Source of the DNA: Aureliella helgolandensis
GTDB taxonomy: Bacteria > Planctomycetota > Planctomycetia > Pirellulales > Pirellulaceae
Length of the DNA stretch: 64,000 bases
Assembly: GCF_007752135.1 (NCBI RefSeq)
Contig: NZ_CP036298.1
Location: forward strand, 1,054,001-1,118,000
Reading direction: 5' to 3'
Of the stretch, positions 1 through 8,965 are shown piece after piece (the stretch's first letter is position 1; the number at the start of each line of letters is the position of its first letter). The position numbers and the translations under genes are program-made. The notes under the pieces are model-generated. The model saw only the letters and a list, made by a program, of their open reading frames with translations. It had not been told where the DNA came from and did not search any database.

Positions 1-323
1 CCCTCGATCATGACTGAGCAATGCGCTGTACACAGTGTGAGCCCTGTGACTTGACGCATTGCACCGGTTCCTCAATCGGTCTTTGTCCAGAATTCGGTAG
101 AGGCGTCTGCCCATACGGTGCCCTAGATTACGCGAGTTATGCAACACAGCCAACTGGCAGGAATGAATCTCCTGCGTTGAGTTCGGTTGTGGATCGATGG
201 CGGTAGAATCAAGCTGGTAATCTCCTTGAGTGATAACTTGCCGCCGAAACAACGTGGTCCTGAGGGGCAACCCGCGGACGGGATGCCCAAAATGTCAAAA
301 AGCAGTAGGCGAGACAGGCCACG
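1..323. other. 3' flank without a recognisable gene
   Basis: No reading frame here looks like a known protein. The region lies downstream of the stop codon of the large minus-strand gene that ends at 324. I see no repeat or clear terminator. Confidence 0.5.
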
Positions 324-3300
324 TCATTTGCTCATTAAGTACTTGAGTAATTCAAGTTGTTGTTGGTCGTTCAAAGTGCCCAGTAGACCTTGCGGCATGA
401 ACGACGTCTTGGAAATCACGATCTCCTCGATGTCATCCCGCGCGATCGTCTGAGTTGCGTTCGCCGTGCGGACAGTCACCGCAGAATCTGTTTCCTTAAT
501 AATGACTCCGGTCACGATAAGTCCATCGATGGTGAGAATCTGGCGCGCCTGGAAATCCTTCCCGATAACCGCATTCGGATCGAGAATGTTCTCAACGATA
601 TAGTGGATCCCTTTAGAGCCGGACCCCTCGAGTTTCGGGCCGATTCTCTGTGAGAGATCTGATTTGACATGGCAACTTGCGCAGAGTGTTTTGAAGTGAC
701 CTTCGCCAGCAGACCTACTATATGCCCACAAGGGAGCCTCACTGTATTGAGCGACCAAATTTTCGATAGCGGATTTTGTCTCTGCTGAAGATTCGCCAAG
801 CTTGCCCCAAAGTTTGGTCAATTGGCTAACGATCTGTTCGTCTCCAAGGTTCGACATTTGACGCGCGTAGAAGGCGGTTAGCTTGCCTTTATCGATTCTC
901 TTTGACTCGAAAGCAGCGAGCAATTGTTTGGCCCAAGGAACACGGCTGCATAAGGTTTCCATCGCAATTTCGCTGGTTTCTCCCTGCCAAACTGGCAATC
1001 GAGAAATGAGCTCAGAAGCGACGCGCGGATCGTTGTAAGATTTGAGCTGTCGGATCGCCGCGACGGCCAGTTCGGGAGTATCGAGCGCTGACATTAACAA
1101 TAAGGCGTTTTGATGCGAAACATTCTTGATTTCGGCTGCTTCCGCCCGAAGTGCTGCTGAGCTGCTTGCCCGCGATCCATCCGCTGTCGTGTTGTCCGCG
1201 ACTGCTGGAAGCTTGGCCCAAGTTCCAGCCGGCAAGTCACTCGCCAGGATAGATAACGCGTGAGCTTTTGATTCTGTCGTCGAATCTTCGGCCGCGAGAG
1301 TGATGCGCATCTGATCGAAGAGTGCTTCATCGCCAAACGTTGCTCCCAAATTTTGAGCCGCCTGACGCGTACTTGCATCTTTCGAATCATAGAGCGCATT
1401 CGCGATCGCCGTCCATGCTGCGGGTTGCTGCAAGCCTCGCATACCCTGCAGTCCTACCGAAAAAAGGGACAAGAGTTGAACGCGCTCATTACCCCTTGAA
1501 CTAGCCAATCGTTCGGCCACTGCATCTCGCCCAGCTGCAGAGAGTTGCGGTGCATACCACAGGATGTAGTTCTTGAGTACAGGAATCTTCGTAGAGTCCG
1601 CGAGTGCAATCGCACGCGGCAAATTATCAGCCATTCGCTCGGCCAGTTGCTGCCAAATGAGTAAAGGCAGGTTTCGGTCGACAGCATTGTCGGGCTGAGT
1701 TGCCAACTGTTCAAGGATCGTCCAAGCAGTAGGTTGGCTGAGGCGACTGGTTGCTGAAGCGAGGTATTGCCGAACAAACAGTGAGTGTTCGCGGGAGGCG
1801 AGATCGATGAGCAAGTCTTCGAATTCAAGGTTGCCAGGCAACGTTGCATCCTCAGCCAGCAGTTGCACTACCCAAGCTCGTAGATACTCGCTTTGATCGT
1901 TGATCAGCTCCCTCGCGATCTCAAGATCGATTTCTGCAATTGCATGCAGACACCACAACGCTCGCAGACGTCGTGTCTCGTCAGCATGCGAGGTGGCCAT
2001 TTTCCGTAGTTCCTGAATCGCGGACTGATCTACATTGCCAGTAACAGCTCGTTCGGTAAGCACCAGCCGTGCCATTCGTACATGCCATTCATTGGAATGC
2101 AATTGAGCGGCAATCAGTTCGCTATCCGCCACTTGAGTGTAATCGACCTTCGCTGGAGTGTACGTGGCATTGTACTTCATTCGGTATATTCGACCGTTTC
2201 CTCGATCCCACTGTTCATTGTTGGGGCTGTGGCAGTGCCGCGGGTCGTACCAGTCGCTGGTGTAAACGGCGCCATCAGGGCCGTACTGTAAATCGACGGC
2301 CACGTATTGTGGGTCTCCACAAAGCAATACGTCTGTGCCAGCGTGGACCGTGTTGTACCCACTGCCCTCACGCCGGTTTTCCTGACGGTTGATCCGGTGT
2401 CCGTGTAAGTTATGGGTAAACAGTTGATTGCGATATTCAGCAGGCCAGTTGTCTCCCAGGTAAATCATCGTGCCGACATGCGAATGCCCGCCGTAGACGG
2501 CTCGCGTCCCCCGCTTCCCAGCACCGCCCTCTCCATGCCCATAGCGCGCTGATGCAAGTAAGAAGTTTCTCATCTCAGGCATGTCCGCAATCGGATTCGG
2601 CGAAATGAACGATGCGTATCCACCGTTAATCTGATTCCAATAGTGCCCACCCTGAATCACATGTGTCGTCGGGCCGCCGCCCCAATAGCTGCGGCAATGA
2701 GTCATGAACAGTTGCCCATATTCATTAAAGTCGAGTCCCCATTGATTGCTTCCGCCGTGTGCAAAAACCTCGAACTCCTTGCGCGTCGGATGGTACCGCC
2801 AGATTCCTGCCGCCAAGTGGTTGCGCTGCTTGTCGGTAGAACCTGGTTTGCCCACCAGCGACTGATTGAACACACCTTGATTCCCATATAGCCATCCGTC
2901 GGGCCCCCACATGAAACTGTTTAGCGTTTCGTGGGTGTCGGCATATCCAAATCCATCCAGCAGTACTTCAGGAGGACCGTCAGGCTGGTCATCGCCATTG
3001 CGATCGGGAATGAACAGCAGCTCCGGCGCTGCACCAATCCACACGCCGCCAAACCCAACTTGCATTCCGCTGACCAAATTCAAACCTTCGTAAAACACTT
3101 TGCGTGTTTCAAAAGTACCGTTTGCGTCCTGATCCGAAAAAATCAGTACACGATCGAGGCCTTCGCCCTCCGGGCGTTTATTCGGATACGAGTGGCCTTC
3201 GACCACCCACAACCGCCCCTTGGCGTCGAATGTGAAGGCGATTGGCTGGTGCAAAAGCGGCTCGGCTGCAATTAGATCGACGGAAAACCCCTCGGGGACC

Positions 3301-4829
3301 CGCATTTGACGGATCGTGCCGTTCGCTTGCTCGCTGACGGGATTGGGGATGAGGTGCTGCAATAGCGGATTGCCCACTGTTTGCTCGGGAGCAGGCTGGC
3401 TATCGGCAAACGCCGTCGGCGCGTGACCGTGGTTATCAGACGCCAACTCACTTGTCAAAAGATTCTGGCTGTCTGGCGCAGCCACGTTTGCGCCGGGAAT
3501 ATTCCAGCCGCGCTCCTTCAAATCACTTTCTTGATGAAAGCGAAAGTCGTCAAAGTTCAAATGGCCCCAACCGCCCGTCGACTCATCGACCAGTCGAATC
3601 GCAATCTTGGCATTTTGATAAGCTCGCAAGTCAACCAATACACGCTGCATTTGCTCGCGTTGATTGCCGGCATGTTCCGAAATTACTTCTTCCTCACCAT
3701 CTGCGTTGACGGGTAGTACCAACTCCACACGAGTCGATCTACTTTTCCCACCCCCAACAAGATAACTTGCAAATGGCGAGGTCACTTCAAAGGTGGTCGA
3801 CGTCAGCGTGCCGGTTCCAGCGTCGCGAATATTCTCAAAACCCGCAATGAAAAACTCTCCTCGTTTGTTGCTGATCTGCTGAGGCCAGCGCGATGCAATC
3901 CCATCGTCGCGAATCGGTTGCCCCTGAAAGGCGTCTCCTACGACGCTCCAATCTGAAAGGTCACCTGATTCAAAATCGAAATTCATTGAAGTGCCGTCCG
4001 CCGCAAGCGGCGTGATTCCGCCGTCGTTGAGAGTGTTTGACTTGGCTGATTTAACGGTGAAGTTGCCCAGACGCGTGTCCTCTGCTTCCAACTGCTCGAG
4101 TTCTATGTTGCGAAACTCGACGCGAGTTTCAGGTCCGCTGTGTAGTTGAAAAGCCAGTGAACCCGCCAAGTCTCGCTGGTCTATTTCCTGATCAACCAAG
4201 TCAGCAAAGAGTGTTCCGTTGACGAAAATGGAGATCCTCTCGCCTATTGCGACAATGCGGTAATCGTTCCATTCGCGATCACGAAATAGCACCGAATATG
4301 CTTCAGCGGGGGCGAGGACTTGTACGTTTCTCGTGCCGTCTGGGGCAATGTGAACTCGTTGGCCCCGTTCGACGATCAATCCGCGTCCGTGTTCATCATA
4401 AATGCGGCCAAGCCACGTCTGGCCTTGATCAAGGTCGGCCTGATAGCCCGAAACGTGATCGATCTCATCAACCTGACACCGAATCTGAATTCCCGAGTTC
4501 GCGGAAGCTGCGCCAGTCAGTTTTACCTGCAAACGCAAATCGAAATCCTGAAGCTCGCCGCCACGCCAGACAATCCACGTATTCTTCTTGAGCGACTGCC
4601 CCTTGGGGATTTCTCCAACAATCGCACCGTTTTCTACTCGCCAATGATCTGCGTCATGCTCCCAGCCATTTAGCGACCGCCCGTCAAACAGGCTGGTTGC
4701 CTGCGCGAAGGCGGGACAACAAAGACATACGCTCGCTAACAGCACAGCAAGACCGTGGCTTGCGGCCGCTGTACAGAATTGAAGGACTGCTCCAGGCACT
4801 GTGGTTGAATGCAGGCGGCTATTATCCAT
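324..4829 (-). CDS. Secreted DUF1080 / PVC-type dehydrogenase / HEAT / cytochrome c fusion protein
   Basis: A 1,501-aa exported protein. An N-terminal signal peptide ends near AFAQ. A DUF1080 (3-keto-disaccharide hydrolase, LamG-like) domain follows at about residues 45-250 (LFDGRSLNGWEHD...). A beta-sandwich segment covers about 285-450. A PVC-type membrane-bound-dehydrogenase propeller covers about 510-900 (MRVPEGFSVDLIAAEPLL). A HEAT-like helical region follows. The C-terminal cytochrome c domain has the heme motif CASCH and a probable axial Met in SFMPQG. The family is typical of Planctomycetes and probably oxidises sugars or polyols in the periplasm; the substrate is unknown. I chose the ATG at 4829, which has AGGA about 9 bases upstream. 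An in-frame TTG at 4853 is possible. Fusion of DUF1080 to the dehydrogenase suggests coupled glycan cleavage and oxidation (inference). Confidence 0.9.
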   Translation of the reverse strand: MDNSRLHSTTVPGAVLQFCTAAASHGLAVLLASVCLCCPAFAQATSLFDGRSLNGWEHDADHWRVENGAIVGEIPKGQSLKKNTWIVWRGGELQDFDLRLQVKLTGAASANSGIQIRCQVDEIDHVSGYQADLDQGQTWLGRIYDEHGRGLIVERGQRVHIAPDGTRNVQVLAPAEAYSVLFRDREWNDYRIVAIGERISIFVNGTLFADLVDQEIDQRDLAGSLAFQLHSGPETRVEFRNIELEQLEAEDTRLGNFTVKSAKSNTLNDGGITPLAADGTSMNFDFESGDLSDWSVVGDAFQGQPIRDDGIASRWPQQISNKRGEFFIAGFENIRDAGTGTLTSTTFEVTSPFASYLVGGGKSRSTRVELVLPVNADGEEEVISEHAGNQREQMQRVLVDLRAYQNAKIAIRLVDESTGGWGHLNFDDFRFHQESDLKERGWNIPGANVAAPDSQNLLTSELASDNHGHAPTAFADSQPAPEQTVGNPLLQHLIPNPVSEQANGTIRQMRVPEGFSVDLIAAEPLLHQPIAFTFDAKGRLWVVEGHSYPNKRPEGEGLDRVLIFSDQDANGTFETRKVFYEGLNLVSGMQVGFGGVWIGAAPELLFIPDRNGDDQPDGPPEVLLDGFGYADTHETLNSFMWGPDGWLYGNQGVFNQSLVGKPGSTDKQRNHLAAGIWRYHPTRKEFEVFAHGGSNQWGLDFNEYGQLFMTHCRSYWGGGPTTHVIQGGHYWNQINGGYASFISPNPIADMPEMRNFLLASARYGHGEGGAGKRGTRAVYGGHSHVGTMIYLGDNWPAEYRNQLFTHNLHGHRINRQENRREGSGYNTVHAGTDVLLCGDPQYVAVDLQYGPDGAVYTSDWYDPRHCHSPNNEQWDRGNGRIYRMKYNATYTPAKVDYTQVADSELIAAQLHSNEWHVRMARLVLTERAVTGNVDQSAIQELRKMATSHADETRRLRALWCLHAIAEIDLEIARELINDQSEYLRAWVVQLLAEDATLPGNLEFEDLLIDLASREHSLFVRQYLASATSRLSQPTAWTILEQLATQPDNAVDRNLPLLIWQQLAERMADNLPRAIALADSTKIPVLKNYILWYAPQLSAAGRDAVAERLASSRGNERVQLLSLFSVGLQGMRGLQQPAAWTAIANALYDSKDASTRQAAQNLGATFGDEALFDQMRITLAAEDSTTESKAHALSILASDLPAGTWAKLPAVADNTTADGSRASSSAALRAEAAEIKNVSHQNALLLMSALDTPELAVAAIRQLKSYNDPRVASELISRLPVWQGETSEIAMETLCSRVPWAKQLLAAFESKRIDKGKLTAFYARQMSNLGDEQIVSQLTKLWGKLGESSAETKSAIENLVAQYSEAPLWAYSRSAGEGHFKTLCASCHVKSDLSQRIGPKLEGSGSKGIHYIVENILDPNAVIGKDFQARQILTIDGLIVTGVIIKETDSAVTVRTANATQTIARDDIEEIVISKTSFMPQGLLGTLNDQQQLELLKYLMSK

Positions 4830-5719
4830 GCTTTGATTCCTATGATTTACCAAAATTGAGGTGCTCCCAAGTTTTCTTCGACGGCTCGAACGCTTACGCC
4901 ACGTCCCAACAGTACATCTGCCGGTACGAGTCGCGTCGCATCACCTTAGCGTTCGTAGCATGACGTCGCCTAGCTGGCTCACGGTCTGATTCCGCATCAT
5001 TTACCGCAGCACATGCTTCGTTCTGTGTAAGGACGGATATCCCAATAACGTTCGATGTAGTTTTGACGTTAAAATATTAGGTGAGCGGATATAGACGATT
5101 CTCTCTCTATCAGCAGTACCGTGCTTAGCGGCGCCATCAAAGTGCTCTTCCGGTACCTCGATATTTGCACGTTGGGACACCGTAAGAACTTGCAGATATC
5201 CATTCGCAGTGAGTCCTCATCGACGATGCTGATTGGGACCGCCGAGCGATCCAATTTGTTTTCCGGGCGATGTTTTCATGCCCCAGTTGAGTTCCGTACC
5301 TTGGAAATTGTTTAGACGGGGCGCCAGTGCTGCGCCATCGTCCTACTTGTCGGTCGAACCATTCCTGGAGCAAGAATTGTTGGCTGCTTCGATAGTGCAG
5401 TTCGTATAGCGAGAGTGCACGACTAAGCTTGCCACGTGCGGTCAGCCGCTTAGCAGAGGCTGAAGTCCACAGGTTGCTGCGGTATGGTCCGGTACTCTCC
5501 GAGATCAGGGGACTGGTAATGCAAATCCTCGGCTCGTCGACCAGCGGCGCGAGAGACCGACCGCTCGGGCAAGTTGGCCCAGCAAGGCAAGTCCGATAAT
5601 GGCATTGGTGACAACTCATCTGCGCATAAATGGCCCTCATTGCTGGTCGCGGCTGGTTGTCACAGCACTCCGATTAAGACTCGGTGGCATGCAACCCCAG
5701 GAACGCAACTATTGAGTTA
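4830..5719. other. Intergenic, no supported gene
   Basis: About 890 bases between the start of the dehydrogenase gene and the repeat at 5720. A minus-strand frame of 167 codons (5137-5640) contains one CHQCH string but no recognisable domain and a composition unlike its neighbours. I do not call it a gene. The promoter of the dehydrogenase gene should lie near 4830-5050, but no convincing -35/-10 pair was found. Confidence 0.4.
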
Positions 5720-5831
5720 AGGACCTACGGAACAATTAATGGCGGATAGTCGTCGAACCGCTCCACCGGTTCGTTCGGGAAAATGCCGATGGGCGGAGCG
5801 ACCTAGCTGCACTTATTGTTCCGACGGTCCT
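5720..5831 (-). repeat. 112-bp palindromic dispersed repeat, copy A
   Basis: The outer ends are inverted: AGGACC(T/G)(A/T)CGGAACAAT at the left and ATTGTTCCGACGGTCCT at the right. An inner inverted pair is built on CCGCTCC.CCGG and GGCGGAGCG. The orientation is opposite to copies C and D. The right end overlaps the last codons and the stop of the oxidoreductase gene at 5813, so the repeat supplies its C-terminus (LGPSEQ). Other copies: 10573-10685, 34940-35051 and 60113-60224. Confidence 0.85.
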
Positions 5832-6943
5832 AAGGTGAAATCCGGTAGTCTTACGACTTCGCCGCCTTTCATTGCGGACTCGTGTGCACAAATTCCAACG
5901 CAAGTCCAGTTGGCGCTGATGACAGCATTGGGCCAAGGATCTCGCCCTTGCTGCAACGCACTCACGAACTCATTGACAATGTGAGGATGCGAGCCGCCAT
6001 GACCACCTCCCTGGATAAACGATAGATGATCCGCGTCATGAATTTCTGCGGGCATCGTGAATCTCCGAATGGACTCGGGGAGCAAATGCGCAAAGTCGGG
6101 GACTTCAACCCTTGCGGGAATTTCAGGTTCACTTTTCTTGGCCGTATGAATCACATGCGGTTCGTTTTCGATCAACGTCCACTCGAAACTTTTTTTCGTC
6201 CCATAAACATCAAAGCTTTCTCGGTATTGTCGAGCCACGTCATAGAGGCTTCTCCATACATGTGCTACGACGTCTGAGTGCTGTACCTTGATGTGGCAGG
6301 ATTGGACTGCAAAACGGCTCCCTGACTTTTGGGCTATTTCATCTCGAACCTTGCCGGAACCAAAACAGCTTACCGACTCAGCCAGGCCATCGATCAGTCC
6401 AAGGCAGGGGCTGACGACGTGAGTCGCATAGTGCATCGGAATCATCTCTTTCCAATACTCCGGCCATCCATCCATGTCTTGCGGGTGCGAAGCCGCCAGA
6501 TGCTGGATGACGCCCAGTTCACCAGCCTCGTAAAGCTGCTTGATAAAAAGGAATTCGCGACTGTAGACGACCGTCTCGGCCATCATGTACTTCAGGCCGG
6601 TCTCGTTTACCTTTTTGACGATTTGGCGACATTCCTCGATCGATGTCGCCATCGGTACGGTACATATCACGTGTTTACCGGTATCCAGCGCCCGCAACGA
6701 CATCCACGCATGGTCAACAATTGGACTATTGATGTGAACGAAATCGACTTCAGGATCCGCAAGTACGTCGTCGTAGTTCGTGTAGCGACGCTCGATGCCA
6801 AATTCATCACAAACCTTGTTCAGCTCTGTCGCGTTTCGGCGACACGCTGCCAATACGTTCGTGCCCTCGTGAGCCTGGTAAATCGGAATGAACTCGGAGC
6901 CAAATCCAAGCCCCACCATTGCAACGTTGTTGAGTCCTGCCAT
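5813..6943 (-). CDS. Gfo/Idh/MocA family oxidoreductase
   Basis: A 376-aa NAD(P)-dependent sugar or inositol dehydrogenase-type protein, probably cytoplasmic. The start at 6943 gives MAGLNNVAMVGLGFGSEF, a Rossmann-fold nucleotide-binding segment (GxGxxG-like), and is preceded by GGAAAGGGAA. The middle part (DFVHINSPIVDHAWMSLRAL, GKHVICTVPMATSIEEC) is the family's conserved cofactor-domain end with the Lys-containing loop. The C-terminal half is the alpha/beta substrate domain. The gene is divergent from a XylR-type regulator at 7264, which probably controls it (inference). The last six residues (LGPSEQ) and the stop codon come from palindromic repeat copy A, so the native C-terminus may have been replaced or extended. 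Substrate unknown. Confidence 0.9.
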   Translation of the reverse strand: MAGLNNVAMVGLGFGSEFIPIYQAHEGTNVLAACRRNATELNKVCDEFGIERRYTNYDDVLADPEVDFVHINSPIVDHAWMSLRALDTGKHVICTVPMATSIEECRQIVKKVNETGLKYMMAETVVYSREFLFIKQLYEAGELGVIQHLAASHPQDMDGWPEYWKEMIPMHYATHVVSPCLGLIDGLAESVSCFGSGKVRDEIAQKSGSRFAVQSCHIKVQHSDVVAHVWRSLYDVARQYRESFDVYGTKKSFEWTLIENEPHVIHTAKKSEPEIPARVEVPDFAHLLPESIRRFTMPAEIHDADHLSFIQGGGHGGSHPHIVNEFVSALQQGRDPWPNAVISANWTCVGICAHESAMKGGEVVRLPDFTLGPSEQ

Positions 6944-7263
6944 CGGATTCCCTTTCCGGCTATTTAACGGGGGTGAGTCTGCTCGGCTGCCTTGCGCACA
7001 AGGAGCAGTGGTGTTGTCATGTCTTGTGTCGAGTGCTTCCCCATTATCATGCGTCCAGTTGAATCGCAAATGAGGTTTTGCGAATACGGGATGCGTTTTT
7101 TCACCGGCGAGAAGTAGGCAAGACTATAGTGTTCATGGATAACGCAACCCATTAGGATACGATATTTCCACCACAGTCATTGAGGTCTTGGACGTTCACA
7201 GCGGATGCTTCGCTGGTCCGGAAAACTTGGATGAACCAATTCTTCTAGCTACTTGCCATTACT
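6944..7263. promoter_or_regulatory. Divergent promoter region
   Basis: This 320-base gap separates the oxidoreductase (-) from the regulator (+). It should hold both promoters and the operator of the regulator. I found no clear operator palindrome, so this call rests on gene arrangement only. Confidence 0.35.
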
Positions 7264-8409
7264 ATGCACCGCCGAAGCGTCGCCTTGCTTGTCGAGACAT
7301 CAAATGCTTACGCCAGAGGTCTTCTCGAAGGTGTTGTCGATTATGTGCGCCAGCATGATGCGTGGTCGATTTATCTACCTGAGCAGGAGCGCGGCGCGGC
7401 GCCTCCAGCATGGCTTTCACGGTGGAGTGGTGATGGAATCATTGCACGTATTGAAACGGATGCCATCGCCACTGCAATTCAAGAGACTAGTCTACCGGTA
7501 GTCGACGTAAGCGCCGCGCGCCGCTTGCCCAACATACCTTGGGTTGAAACAGACGATAAATCAATTGCAGAGCTTGCATTCAAGCATCTCGCTGATCGAG
7601 GATTTCAGCGCTTCGCCTACTGCGGAGATCCCATTTTTAATTGGTCAATCTGGCGAGAGAAACGTTTTGTGGATTTCGTAATCGAGGCTGGATACGAATG
7701 CGACGTGTACCAGTCGAAGGATCGTAGTGCTCCTCAATTCTCCTGGACGAGTGAACGCGATAGATTGATGAAGTGGATGGAGCAACTCCCCAAGCCAATT
7801 GGCATAATGGCCTGCTATGACATTATGGCTCAGCGTCTGCTTGACGTATGTCACGAACAGAATATCGCCGTTCCTGAAGAGGCGGCAATCATTGGAGTGG
7901 ACAATGATCATCTACTTTGCAATCTATCCAATCCACCACTTACTAGTATCGAGTGCGATTCTCGAAAAACGGGCTACGAGGCAGCCTCGTTACTCGATCG
8001 ATTGATGTCTGGCGAAGCAATCGGTGAAAAGGCCATTCGCGTGGAACCTGTATGCATTGAAACGAGACTCTCCACAGACACCCTCGCGATTGATGATCCG
8101 ATCGTGGCAAAGGTTGTTCGCTATATCCGCGAGCATGCGAGTGCAGGAATCAACGTTAGCGATTTGTTACCGCTTGTGCCCTGGTCTCGCCGAGTCCTGG
8201 AAAGCCGGTTTCAAAAAATCCTTGGCCGGACACCTCACGAAGAGATCACGCGAATTCGGCTGGACCGCGTCAAACATCTTCTCCGAAATACTGACTTGAC
8301 ACTCTCGTCGATCGCTAGACAAGTTGGTTATGAGCACGAAGAGTACCTCTCAGCCATGTTTAAGAAACAAACTGGAATGACTGCCAGTGACTATCGCAGT
8401 TCCTTCTAG
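7264..8409 (+). CDS. XylR-type transcriptional regulator (LacI-like sensor + AraC HTH)
   Basis: A 381-aa cytoplasmic DNA-binding protein. Residues 1-270 resemble a periplasmic-binding-protein-like sugar sensor (SVALLVETSNAYARGLLEGV, then GIMACYDIMAQRLLDVC and VIGVDNDHLLCN-type segments). The C-terminal ~100 residues form an AraC/XylS double helix-turn-helix (VLESRFQKILGRTPHEEI, then SSIARQVGYEHEEYLSAMFK). This architecture is that of XylR (D-xylose activator) and is common in Planctomycetes next to sugar-use genes. The gene is divergent from the Gfo/Idh/MocA oxidoreductase, and the secreted GH16 gene follows in the same direction about 550 bases on. Both are plausible targets. The inducer cannot be read from sequence. 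Confidence 0.9.
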   Translation: MHRRSVALLVETSNAYARGLLEGVVDYVRQHDAWSIYLPEQERGAAPPAWLSRWSGDGIIARIETDAIATAIQETSLPVVDVSAARRLPNIPWVETDDKSIAELAFKHLADRGFQRFAYCGDPIFNWSIWREKRFVDFVIEAGYECDVYQSKDRSAPQFSWTSERDRLMKWMEQLPKPIGIMACYDIMAQRLLDVCHEQNIAVPEEAAIIGVDNDHLLCNLSNPPLTSIECDSRKTGYEAASLLDRLMSGEAIGEKAIRVEPVCIETRLSTDTLAIDDPIVAKVVRYIREHASAGINVSDLLPLVPWSRRVLESRFQKILGRTPHEEITRIRLDRVKHLLRNTDLTLSSIARQVGYEHEEYLSAMFKKQTGMTASDYRSSF

Positions 8410-8965
8410 TGGCACGCGTAAGCCACTGACTCGGATCGTCCGAATCATGTCTGGTGACTTCGATTCCTGGTCCCATCGAATTGAACGAACCAGCCTGGGA
8501 GTGCGCGTCGTCTAGTCACCGGTGCAAATTGACCGGTTCAACATCTGCGGTCGGTTAATGCAACCGTTGTCACGAAGCTAATGTCGTAAGTCGCGTCGGG
8601 CTCAGTCACCGCCTTTCAATTGGAGCCGGAGGCAAGCACTCGAATGGATCTTCGACGCTCGCTGGCGGAGGTCTTCGCGAGGCGAATGTTCCCTAGCCGC
8701 TTGATCGCATTATCTGGGGGGCGGTGCACGCGGCCAGTCGCACTCTCGTGCTTTGGACGCGGGGGGCGACGCATAGTGCGCTGCCGGAAGCAAATTCCGA
8801 GCAACGGAGAATCAATAGAATCGTCCCTTAATTGAGCCCACTTTGCCCCCGAAACGCGAGTCTGAACCTCGCGAAGCGTTCCGTAGCCAGAAGTCCTCGT
8901 TGTGCGCTTGGTTGGATATAGTACACTCATCCTGCTTCAAAACTCTTTTGTCATAGTTGTCAACG
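8410..8965. other. Intergenic, no supported gene
   Basis: About 555 bases between the regulator and the GH16 gene. No frame resembles a protein. The last ~60 bases before 8966 are relatively AT-rich and probably include the GH16 promoter, but no motif is strong enough to place it. Confidence 0.4.

Noticed and set aside
5137-5640. 167-codon minus-strand frame with CHQCH
   Set aside because: A single heme-like motif without a cytochrome context, no ribosome site, and odd composition.
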